A DNA stretch of 64,000 nt from Nonomuraea jabiensis (GTDB lineage: Bacteria; Actinomycetota; Actinomycetes; Streptosporangiales; Streptosporangiaceae). The notes under the pieces are model-generated. The model was given only the letters and a program-made list of their open reading frames with translations. It did not search any database and had not been told where the DNA came from. The translations under genes were made by a program, and so were the position numbers. How positions within the stretch are numbered: position 1 is the first letter of the stretch; each line of letters begins with the position of its first letter. Below are positions 56,789-64,000 of the stretch, in pieces. The stretch lies in assembly GCF_014204795.1 (NCBI RefSeq), contig NZ_JACHMB010000001.1, forward strand, positions 6,522,501 through 6,586,500, written 5' to 3'.

Positions 56789-57728
56789 ATGGCCATGCGA
56801 GGAGGAGTCCTGCAAGCCCGCGACGACGTGCATGAGCGTCTGCCCGCGCGGCTTCCTCCGGTCGTCTACGTGCTGGCGTTGGGCACGTTCCTGATGGGCA
56901 CGACCGAGTTCGTGGTGGCGGGCCTGCTGCCGGAGATCGCGGGCGACCTGCGGGTGGACGTGGCCCAGGCCGGGCTGTTGATCACGGTCTTCGCGCTCGG
57001 GATGATCGTCGGCGCGCCGCTGATGGCGATGCTGACGCTACGGCTGCCCAAACGGCTGACGCTGATGCTCGCCTTGGGCGTCTTCGCCGCCGGACACGTC
57101 ATCGTCGCCCTCGGCTCCAGCTTCAGGCTGCTGCTGGCGGCGCGGTTCCTGACGGCGCTGGCGACCGGCGCGTTCTGGGCCCTCGCCGCCCTCGCCGCGG
57201 CAGCCATCGCGCTCATCGCCCGCGCCATCCCGGATGACGGCGCGGCCCCGCACGCGGGATCGATCCGATCCGAGCTGGCCGCTCTGCGCTCCGGCCGCCT
57301 GTGGCTGGTGTTGGCGGCCTGTGCCAGCACGACCGGCGGCGTCCTGGCCGCGTACTCCTACGTCTCGCCGCTCCTGACCGACCGGGGCGGCCTCCCCCCG
57401 GGGCTCGTGCCACTGGCCCTCGTCGGCTTCGGCATCGGCGCCCTCGCCGGCTCGATCGTCGGGGGCCGCCTGGGCGACGCCCAGCCGCACGCGGTGACCG
57501 TCGGGGCAGCCGCGGGAGCCACCCTCCTGCTCCTCGCGATCTGCCTGCTGACCGGCTACACCGCGACCACGGTCCTGCTGGTCGGCCTGCTGGGCTTCTT
57601 CGGGCTCGGCGCCAACCCGGTGCTGATGTCCCGTGGTCGGCACCGCCATCGCCGCGCTGACCCTGATCCCCACGATCGCTCTCGCCCAGCGCCGCCGCTC
57701 CACAACAGCAGCCATCAGAGCGCACTGA
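56789..57728 (+). pseudogene. MFS transporter (AraJ/Cmx-like sugar or drug efflux) with two internal deletions
   Basis: Helices 1-4 are normal (VVYVLALGTFLMGTTEFVVAGLLPEIAGDL; GAPLMAMLTLRLPKRLTLML). Near 57170 the text LATGAFWALAALAAAAIALIARAIP joins the end of helix 4 (normally TGAFWAVAAV) to helix 6 (normally PFWALAALAAAAI), losing ~50 residues in frame. Helices 7-9 follow (LWLVLAACASTTGGVLAAYSYVSP). Near 57630 a second deletion shifts the frame; the true C-terminus reads VVGTAIAALTLIPTIALAQRRR to TGA 57728. At least four helices are missing, so transport is not expected. Confidence 0.85.
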
Positions 57729-57798
57729 GCTCGCCGTTCCGGCGAGCACACCCCGCAAACACCCGAAATCAAGCACCAATCGCATCGGAGCACACCTC

Positions 57799-58622
57799 AT
57801 GCGCGCAACCTTCATGTACGGCGCCGGCGACGTCCGCGTCGAGAACGTCCCGGACCCGGTCATCAAGCTGCCCACCGACGCGCTCGTCCGTGTCACCGCC
57901 TCCTGCATCTGCGGCAGCGACCTGTGGCCCTACGGCTCGCTGTCCCCGGCGGAGGGTCCCGCCCGGATGGGGCACGAGTTCATCGGCGTCGTCGAGGACG
58001 CCGGGTCGGAGGTGACCACCGTCAAGCGGGGCGACCTGGTCGTGGCCCCCTTCGCCATCTCCGACAACACCTGCGCGTTCTGCCGCGAGGGCCTGCACAC
58101 CTCCTGCGCCCACCCGCAGGCCGGCTTCTGGGACGGCGAGCCGGAGGAGGGCGGCCAGGCCGAAGCGGTCCGCGTCCCGCTCGCCGACGGCACCCTCGTC
58201 AAGCTCCCCGTCGCACCGGACTCCGCCCTGATCCCGTCCCTGCTGACGCTCTCGGACGTGTTCGGCACCGGCTATCACGCCGCCGTGGCCGGCGGCGTCA
58301 ACGAGCGTACCCGCGTCACCGTGATCGGTGACGGCGCAGTCGGCCTGCTGGCGGTGCTGTCGGCCAAGCGCCTGGGCGCCGAGCAGATCATCCTCATGGG
58401 ACGCCACGCGGCGCGTACCGACCTCGGCCGGGAGTTCGGCGCCACCGACGTCGTCTCCGCCCGCGGTGAGGAGGGGATCGCCCAGGTCCGCGAGCTGACC
58501 GGCGGGCACGGCACGCACGCGGTCCTCGAAGCCGTCGGCACCATGTCGATCTTGACGGCGTCCCGGCCGGATATCAGGACATGGCCGACCGCAAGAGCCT
58601 CAAGGTCCTCATCAAGCCCTGA
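57799..58622 (+). pseudogene. Zinc-dependent alcohol dehydrogenase with a 3' internal deletion
   Basis: The first ~245 residues are a normal medium-chain dehydrogenase: MRATFMYGAGDVRVENVPDP, catalytic zinc Cys in ASCICGSDLWPYG, His in RMGHEFIGVVEDAG, structural zinc cysteines in NTCAFCREGLHTSC, and NAD(P) loop VIGDGAVGLLAVLSAKRLGA. After AVLEAVGTM (about 58545) the frame breaks; the true end DGVPAGYQDMADRKSLKVLIKP is readable in another frame to TGA 58622. About 75 residues, including part of the cofactor domain, are missing. The translated frame would add an unrelated tail. Likely inactive. Confidence 0.85.
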
Positions 58623-58648
58623 TCCGTCTGTGATGCGAAGGAGTACGC

Positions 58649-59305
58649 ATGTCCCCTGAACCGCCTGTTTCCGCTGTTCCGGCCCCGGCCACAGCCGATG
58701 AGTCCTCCTCGGCGCTCAAGCGGCGTACCTTCATCGCGGTCAGTACCGCGGTCGGTGGCGCCGTCGTCGCGGACGGCCTGATCGCGGCACCGTCCCTGGC
58801 CGCCCCGCAGGAGGCGGCCGCCGCCCATGCGCCGCCCAGCGGTCGCGTCTCACTGACCGTGAACGGTGAACGGCACGCCGCGACGGTCGACAACCGGACC
58901 TCGCTGCTGGACCTGCTGCGTGAGCAGTTGGGGCTGACGGGCACGAAGAAGGGCTGCGACGCCGGGGCCTGCGGGGCGTGTACCGTCCTGGTCGACGGTC
59001 GCCGGGTCAACGCGTGCCTGACGCTGGCGGTGCGGCTGGAGGGCGCCGAGGTCACCACCGTCGAGGGGCTCGCCCCGGACGAGGACGACGACCTGCACCC
59101 GTTGCAGGAGGCGTTCATCGAGCAGGACGCGTTCCAGTGCGGTTACTGCACGCCGGGTCAGATCATGTCCGGCATCGGCTGCATCCGGGAAGGCCGTACC
59201 GGCTCGCCGGAGGAGATCCGGGAGTGGATGAGCGGCAACATCTGCCGCTGCGGCTGCTACACCAAGATCGCCAAAGCGGTCGAGCAGGCCGCCGGCCGGA
59301 AGTGA
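58649..59305 (+). CDS. paoA: Aldehyde oxidoreductase [2Fe-2S] subunit PaoA (YagT type), Tat-exported
   Basis: A 218-residue iron-sulfur subunit of a xanthine-oxidase-family molybdoenzyme. A Tat signal (ALKRRTFIAVSTAVGG) directs export of the folded complex. The plant-type ferredoxin cluster is CDAGACGAC plus a later Cys; the second cluster uses CGYCTPGQ and CRCGC. It passes electrons from the molybdenum subunit. First gene of a three-gene operon with gaps of 7 bases and a 4-base overlap. Periplasm-like export of this enzyme in a Gram-positive host would place it outside the membrane. Confidence 0.92.
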   Translation: MSPEPPVSAVPAPATADESSSALKRRTFIAVSTAVGGAVVADGLIAAPSLAAPQEAAAAHAPPSGRVSLTVNGERHAATVDNRTSLLDLLREQLGLTGTKKGCDAGACGACTVLVDGRRVNACLTLAVRLEGAEVTTVEGLAPDEDDDLHPLQEAFIEQDAFQCGYCTPGQIMSGIGCIREGRTGSPEEIREWMSGNICRCGCYTKIAKAVEQAAGRK

Positions 59306-59312
59306 GGTCCGG

Positions 59313-60293
59313 ATGCATCCCTTCTCCTACACCAAGGCCGCCGACATCGACGGCGCGCTCGACGGCGGCCGGCGGGGCGGCCGCTACATCGCCGGCGGCA
59401 CCACCCTGGTCGACCTGATGCGCGAGAACGTCGAGCGGCCCGGCGAGCTGATCGACATCGGTGCCCTTCCGTTGCACGACATCACCGGCACCGCCGGTGG
59501 GGGCCTGCGCATCGGCGCGCTCGTGTCGATGGCCGCGGCCGCCGCCCACCCGAAGGTGCGCGCCGCCTTTCCCGTCGTGGCGCAGGCGCTGGAGCTGAGC
59601 GCCTCGCCCCAGCTGCGCAACATGGCCACCATCGGCGGCAACATCATGCAGCGCACCCGGTGCACCTACTTTCGCGACGTGACGGCCGCCTGTAACAAGC
59701 GCCGGCCCGGCTCGGGATGCGCGGCGCTGGACGGTTTCAACCGTAGCCACGCGATCCTCGGCGCCTCCGACCAGTGTGCGGCCACGCACCCCTCGGATGT
59801 CGCCGTCGCGTTCGCGGCGCTGGAGGCCGGCGTGCACCTGCTCGGCCCGGACGGGGAACGCAGCCTTCCCTTCGCCGACTTCCTGCTGCCGCCGGGCAGC
59901 ACCCCGCACCAGGAACAGGCCCTGCGGCCGGGCGAGCTGATCACCGCTGTGGAGATCCCGGCCCATCCGCAACCGCTCAAGTCGGGGTACCTGAAGGTCC
60001 GCGACCGCCAGTCGTACGAGTTCGCCCTGACCTCGGCGGCCGTCGCGCTGCACGTCCGCGGCGGCGTGATCCGCGCGGCGAAGATCGCCGCCGGCGGCGT
60101 GGGCACCGTGCCGTGGAAGCTGCCCGCCGTCGAGCGGCACCTCATCGGCGAGCGCCCCTCGGAGTCCCTGTGGGCGGCCGCCGCCGAGCGGGCCGCCGAC
60201 GGCGCCCGCCCGCTGCGGCACAACGGTTTCAAGACCGAACTGCTGAAGCGGACCGTGGCGCGTCAGCTGCGCATCGTAGGAGGTACGAAGTGA
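59313..60293 (+). CDS. paoB: Aldehyde oxidoreductase FAD subunit PaoB (YagS type)
   Basis: A 326-residue FAD-binding subunit. FAD-binding loops are AGGTTLVDLMRENVERP and TIGGNIMQRTRCTYFRD. The stretch CTYFRDVTAACNKRRPGSGCAA carries cysteines for the extra [4Fe-4S] cluster seen in PaoB-type subunits. The C-terminal CODH domain (GYLKVRDRQSYEFALTSAAVAL, KIAAGGVGTVPW) is complete. No signal of its own; it would be co-exported with PaoA. The stop overlaps the paoC start (GTGA). Confidence 0.92.
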   Translation: MHPFSYTKAADIDGALDGGRRGGRYIAGGTTLVDLMRENVERPGELIDIGALPLHDITGTAGGGLRIGALVSMAAAAAHPKVRAAFPVVAQALELSASPQLRNMATIGGNIMQRTRCTYFRDVTAACNKRRPGSGCAALDGFNRSHAILGASDQCAATHPSDVAVAFAALEAGVHLLGPDGERSLPFADFLLPPGSTPHQEQALRPGELITAVEIPAHPQPLKSGYLKVRDRQSYEFALTSAAVALHVRGGVIRAAKIAAGGVGTVPWKLPAVERHLIGERPSESLWAAAAERAADGARPLRHNGFKTELLKRTVARQLRIVGGTK

Positions 60294-62485
60294 GCCCCCA
60301 GCCGCGAACCGCCGTGGGCGCGCCGCTGTCTCGGGTGGACGGCCGGCTGAAGGTCACGGGCAAGGCGCTGTACGCCGCCGAACACGACGTCGACGGCGTC
60401 GTCCACGCGGTCATCGTCGACAGCGCCATCGGCCGGGGACGGATCACCGGGATCGACACCCGCGCCGCCCTGGCCCACCCGGGCGTGCTGCGGGTGATCA
60501 GCCACCTCAACGCGCCGAAGCTGCCCTATCGCGACAACACCGCCTCGAACAACCCGCCCGGACGGCGGCTGCGGGTCTTCCAGGACGACCGGGTGCTCTT
60601 CTACGGTCAGCCGGTCGCCCTCGTGGTGGCCACCACCCTTCAGGCCGCGCAGCACGGGGCGAGCCTGGTCGAGGTCCGCTACGACGCCGAGCGGCCCTCG
60701 ACCGATCTGCGCCAGGCCCAGGCCGACGAGCCGACCCGCTACGCGCGCGGCGATGCCGAGGCCGCACTGAGCTCCGCGGCCGTACGGATGGAGCTGACCT
60801 ACCGGACGGCGCGCAACCATCACAACCCGATGGAGCCGCACGCCACCACCGCCCGCTGGAGCGGCCATCGGCTCACCGTGTGGGACAAGACCCAGTGGAT
60901 CGTCGGCACGCAAACCGAGCTCGCCGCCGTGTTCGGCATCGCGACGCAGGCGGTACGGGTGATCTCCCCGTTCGTCGGCGGCGCCTTCGGCTCGGGGTTG
61001 CGTTGCTGGCCGCACGTGGTCATCGCCGCGATGGCCGCCCGCGTGCTGGCCCGTCCGGTCAAGCTGGTCCTGAGCCGCAGGCAGATGTACTTCGGCACCG
61101 GCTTCCGCCCGTCGTATGACTACCGGCTGCGGCTGGGCAGCGACCGGCAGGGGCGCCTGAGTGCCATGGCCCACGAGATGGAGGCCGAGACCTCCTCGTA
61201 CGAGAAGTACACCGAGACCATCATGCCCGCGGGCCAGATGCTCTACAGCATGCCCAACGTGGCGCAGGCGTACCGGACGGTGCCGCTGCACGTGAACACG
61301 CCGCTGTACATGCGCGGCCCGGGCTTCGCGACGGCGTCCTTCGTCATCGAGTCGGCCATGGACGAACTCGCCCACGAACTCGGCCTCGACCCGATCGAAC
61401 TGCGCAGGCGCAACGAACCGGCCCAGGACGAGTCGAGCGGGCTGCCGTTCTCCACCCGCCGGCTGCGCGAGTGCTACACCGTCGGCGCCCGCGAGTTCGG
61501 CTGGGACCGCCGCCGTTCGGAGCCGCGCTCCCGGCGCGAGGGCGACTGGCTGATCGGCATGGGCATGGCCACCGGCGTGTACGAAACCCAGCGCAACACC
61601 GCCCAGGCCCGGATCCGCCTGAACGCCGACGGCACCGCCCTGGTCGAGACGGCGGCCAGTGACATGGGGCCGGGCACGTACACCTCCCAGACCCAGGTCG
61701 CCGCCGACGCCCTCGGGCTGGCCATGCGCTCGGTGACCACCCGGATCGGTGACTCCCTCTACCCGCCGACCCCACCGCACGGCGGCTCGATGACCATGGC
61801 CAGCGTCGGCTCCGCCGTCCTGGACGGATGCAACCAGGTGCGGCAGCAGGCCATCAAGCTGGCCGTCGAAGACCGGCAGTCACCGCTGTACGGGGTGGCC
61901 GCCCAGGACGTCGTCGTGCGCGGCGGCCGGATGCAGGCGCAGAGCGACCCGGACCGCGGCGAGACGTACCAGCGGCTGCTGGCCCGCAACAACCGCCCCT
62001 ACCTGGAGTCTCTCGGCTCGTTCACCCGGCCGTCGGGGCCGGAGCGGCACTCCTTCTACGCCTACAACGCCACCTTCGCCGAGGTCGCCGTCGATGCGGC
62101 ACTGGGCCTGGTACGGGTGCGGCGCATGCTCGGCGTCTATGACGCCGGCCGCATCATCAGCCCCAAACTCGCCGTCAGCCAGGCGATCGGCGGCATCGTG
62201 GGCGGCATCGGCACCGCCCTGCTGGAACACACGGTCACCGACCACCGCGACGGCCGGATCGTCAACCCCAACCTGGCCGACTACCTCGTCCCCGTCAACG
62301 CCGACGTCCCCGACATCGAGGCGATCTACCTGGACGGCGAGGACCGCGAGGCCGACCCGCTCGGCGTGAAGGGGCTGGGCGAGGTGGTTCACATCGGCGT
62401 GGCGCCCGCGATCGCCAACGCGGTCTTCAACGCCACCGGCCGCCGGATCCGCGAACTGCCCATCACCGCCGAGGCGCTGCTCTGA
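60290..62485 (+). CDS. paoC: Aldehyde oxidoreductase molybdenum subunit PaoC (YagR type)
   Basis: A 731-residue molybdopterin-binding subunit oxidising aldehydes to acids. Marks: VDGRLKVTGKALYAAEHDVDGVVHAVIVDS at the start, HNPMEPHATTARW, FVGGAFGSGLRCW, LYMRGPGFATASFVIESAMDELA, and the catalytic Glu near the end in GVKGLGEVVHIGVAPAIANAV. It probably uses the cytosine-dinucleotide cofactor as in E. coli PaoC. GTG 60290 is preceded by GGAGG and overlaps paoB. The assembly chaperone PaoD/XdhC that should follow survives only as a scrap at 62626. Confidence 0.92.
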   Translation: MSPQPRTAVGAPLSRVDGRLKVTGKALYAAEHDVDGVVHAVIVDSAIGRGRITGIDTRAALAHPGVLRVISHLNAPKLPYRDNTASNNPPGRRLRVFQDDRVLFYGQPVALVVATTLQAAQHGASLVEVRYDAERPSTDLRQAQADEPTRYARGDAEAALSSAAVRMELTYRTARNHHNPMEPHATTARWSGHRLTVWDKTQWIVGTQTELAAVFGIATQAVRVISPFVGGAFGSGLRCWPHVVIAAMAARVLARPVKLVLSRRQMYFGTGFRPSYDYRLRLGSDRQGRLSAMAHEMEAETSSYEKYTETIMPAGQMLYSMPNVAQAYRTVPLHVNTPLYMRGPGFATASFVIESAMDELAHELGLDPIELRRRNEPAQDESSGLPFSTRRLRECYTVGAREFGWDRRRSEPRSRREGDWLIGMGMATGVYETQRNTAQARIRLNADGTALVETAASDMGPGTYTSQTQVAADALGLAMRSVTTRIGDSLYPPTPPHGGSMTMASVGSAVLDGCNQVRQQAIKLAVEDRQSPLYGVAAQDVVVRGGRMQAQSDPDRGETYQRLLARNNRPYLESLGSFTRPSGPERHSFYAYNATFAEVAVDAALGLVRVRRMLGVYDAGRIISPKLAVSQAIGGIVGGIGTALLEHTVTDHRDGRIVNPNLADYLVPVNADVPDIEAIYLDGEDREADPLGVKGLGEVVHIGVAPAIANAVFNATGRRIRELPITAEALL

Positions 62486-62521
62486 CCCGATCCGCGGAAC
62501 GCACACAACCTGTCCGGCATG

Positions 62522-62553
62522 TCCGGCAGCCGGTCACGTCCGGCTGCCGGACC
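62522..62553 (+). terminator. Hairpin after the pao operon
   Basis: A perfect 13-bp stem, GTCCGGCAGCCGG / CCGGCTGCCGGAC, with a 6-base loop, 36 bases after the paoC stop. No U run. It stands before the xdhC scrap and may have been the original operon end or an intercistronic hairpin. Confidence 0.85.
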
Positions 62554-62625
62554 GCCAGAAGCCGCCGGGCGGCACGCCCTTGCCCACCTTCTGCCACGCT
62601 GATCATCTGCTGTGGAGATCCACTC

Positions 62626-62673
62626 ATGCTGAACATCGCGGACACCTTGCACCGCTGGTGCCGCCGAGCGCGT
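62626..62673 (+). pseudogene. 5' scrap of an XdhC/CoxI-family cofactor-insertion gene
   Basis: ATG 62626 with GTGGAG upstream opens MLNIADTLHRWCRRAR, the exact start pattern of XdhC-family proteins (MLxIADTLHRWCRxxRPFALAT). After 16 residues the family text stops and unrelated sequence follows to the opposing gene. XdhC/PaoD proteins insert the sulfurated molybdenum cofactor into PaoC, so this is a cut-off helper gene of the pao operon. Confidence 0.65.
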
Positions 62674-62756
62674 GCCTCCACGGCAGGGCGACCCACCCGG
62701 CAAGACGCCGGGGCCGCGCGCGTTTCACCCCCATGGGCGTGCCGCGCGGATGGCCG

Positions 62757-64000
62757 TCACGCGAACGGCGTCAGGAACTCCCGTGGCTTGAGCGCGCGGC
62801 CGACGATTCGCACGTCGCCGATCCACCCGTAGTAGCCCTGCCCGTACGCCAGCGCGAACTGCGTGCCGCCGATGGCGAACGGCCGGCCAAGGGTCGAGAT
62901 GCCCTTCGACGGCTGGGACGGGTTGCGGGCGATCCTCGACCCGTCCACGTACACCACCGTGCGGCGAGCGTCGTTGACCACTGCCACGTGCAGCCAGCGG
63001 CCCACCGGGAGGGCGTGGCTCCACGAGGTGGGGTCGGCGTCGCGGTCGGTGGGGTAGACGACGTACTGCAGGAACCGCTCGGGCGACAGGTTGAGGCTGC
63101 ACGTGGGCTCGTCGGGCGACCAGCCGCTCGACTTGCCGGCGTCGCCGCTGCGGCCCTCCCAGCTCAGGATGCCCATCCAGGCGTGTTCGCCCTCGAACGG
63201 CTCAGGCAGCTTGACGAACGCCTCGATGGTGTAGCCGGACTCGAACTTCATGGCGTTGATGGGCGCGTTCGCCGCCGACCTGAGCACCGCCCCGCGGTCG
63301 GGGTTCTTGCCGCCGTCGAAGCGGAGGCTGGCGTGGGCGGGCTGGCCCTCGTGGTGCTCGGCCGACCACCTGAGCGTCTCGGGGGCGCTGGCGTGCAGCA
63401 GCTCCATGGTCAGGTCGTTGCCGCCGCCCGTCAGGTCCCGGGCGACGGCCCCGGCCGGGACGATCCCGCCGTCCGTGCCCGCCGCAGCCAGGCCCTCGGC
63501 GTCGAACCGCCAGTACGCCACCGTGCCCTTGGGCATCACCGCCTTGGCGGGCCTGGACGGGGGAGTCGGGCGCGGGGCGAACCCGGCGAAGCGCTCGTCG
63601 AAGTCGATCTCGATGCTGAAGCGGTCGACGGGTCCGGTCAGCTCCAGATGCTCGGCCTCCAGCGGGGTGCGCTCGTCCGGGTCGCGGGCCAGCAGCCAGG
63701 GCGACAGCGTCTCCACGTCAATTACGTTGCGGACGAGGTCGAAGGCGTAGAGGCGGATCATGCCCGCGCCGCCGTAGTAGCGGTCCTGGTAGTTGGCGAT
63801 GTGCACGTGGACGTCGTGGCCGGCGTCGTTCTTCAGCACCGTACGGCCGGGCGGCCAGTAGTGGCCGTTGAGCGTCAGGAAGATCTGGTCGTTGCGCTTG
63901 ATGAGGCCGTCCCACAGCCGCTGCCCGTACTGCGACAGCGCCGCCACGCCGTCGTCGCCCGCCCAGGCCAGGTCGTGCGTGGTGAGGATGGCGGGCAGGG
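62757..64000 (-). CDS. Metallophosphoesterase with C-terminal LamG domain, 5' part beyond window
   Basis: At least 414 residues, open to the window edge. The visible start (LPAILTTHDLAWAGDDGVAAL, then TLNGHYWPPGRTVL) is the end of a calcineurin-like metallophosphoesterase domain, with His ligands in TTHD and NGHY contexts. A short linker follows, then a ~200-residue LamG/concanavalin-like jelly roll (AYWRFDAEGL, GYTIEAFVKLPEP, WLHVAVVNDARRTVVYVDGSRI, FAIGGTQFALAYGQGYYGWIGDVRIVGRAL). Such secreted enzymes dephosphorylate extracellular substrates while the LamG part binds glycans. The signal peptide would lie outside the window. Confidence 0.85.
   Translation of the reverse strand, partial: LPAILTTHDLAWAGDDGVAALSQYGQRLWDGLIKRNDQIFLTLNGHYWPPGRTVLKNDAGHDVHVHIANYQDRYYGGAGMIRLYAFDLVRNVIDVETLSPWLLARDPDERTPLEAEHLELTGPVDRFSIEIDFDERFAGFAPRPTPPSRPAKAVMPKGTVAYWRFDAEGLAAAGTDGGIVPAGAVARDLTGGGNDLTMELLHASAPETLRWSAEHHEGQPAHASLRFDGGKNPDRGAVLRSAANAPINAMKFESGYTIEAFVKLPEPFEGEHAWMGILSWEGRSGDAGKSSGWSPDEPTCSLNLSPERFLQYVVYPTDRDADPTSWSHALPVGRWLHVAVVNDARRTVVYVDGSRIARNPSQPSKGISTLGRPFAIGGTQFALAYGQGYYGWIGDVRIVGRALKPREFLTPFA

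Overview
The window is very GC-rich, with frequent GTG starts and tightly coupled operons (many 4-base ATGA/GTGA overlaps). It carries MmyB-like XRE regulators, a SigB/SigF-type sigma factor, a one-chain acyl-CoA carboxylase and several LacI-controlled sugar operons. This fits a soil actinomycete; the order Streptosporangiales (Nonomuraea-like) is my inference and was not tested. No rRNA, tRNA or CRISPR array was seen.

Layout. 1-1370: the 3' part of a presqualene-diphosphate synthase gene and a decayed enolase-superfamily gene. 1399-9087: a ribose operon (rbsR-A-C-B-K-D) divergent from a GH2 glycosidase across two LacI operators. 10060-15537: a giant carboxylase with biotin carboxylase, BCCP and carboxyltransferase in one chain. 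15554-17815: a VOC protein, a gene scrap and an IS605/IS1341-type tnpB element that ends at the ribosome binding site of the next gene. 17819-26076: a xylo-oligosaccharide system (LacI, GH43 beta-xylosidase, ABC importer, YicI-type GH31 alpha-xylosidase). 26182-27708: a type-B carboxylesterase. 27731-33635: a second LacI/ABC system with a GH63-like glycosidase, marked by GAATCGATTC-type operators. 33696-39921: small stress and hypothetical genes, an EamA transporter, a TetR/MFS pair, and remnants of MocR, TetR and P450 genes. 40053-43197: a DUF6461 protein and an XRE-NB-ARC-TPR protein. 43309-47454: a membrane CHAP protein that lacks its catalytic cysteine, and a secreted beta-helix protein. 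47607-48380: sigma factor. 48585-49393: SDR, MFS and XRE scraps. 49421-55499: a sugar-acid system (ABC importer, GntR, DapA-family aldolase/dehydratase, enolase-superfamily dehydratase). 55508-58622: an intact XRE regulator facing an MFS gene and a zinc alcohol dehydrogenase gene that are both broken by internal deletions. 58649-62485: paoABC-type periplasmic aldehyde oxidoreductase. 62626-64000: an xdhC scrap and a metallophosphoesterase with a LamG domain that runs off the window.

How it works together. Most intact genes import sugars and cut them inside the cell. Each ABC importer here has no ATPase of its own except the ribose one, so the others presumably share an MsiK-like ATPase encoded elsewhere. 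Each system has a local regulator (LacI or GntR) with palindromes in the divergent promoter region.

The most striking feature is decay. About a dozen genes are damaged, mainly by internal deletions rather than scattered point mutations, while the regulators and operons beside them remain intact. I found no clear evidence of a wholly new system. The items most worth checking are the tnpB element with its readable guide position, the one-chain carboxylase, the cysteine-less membrane CHAP protein, and the pattern of internal deletions.
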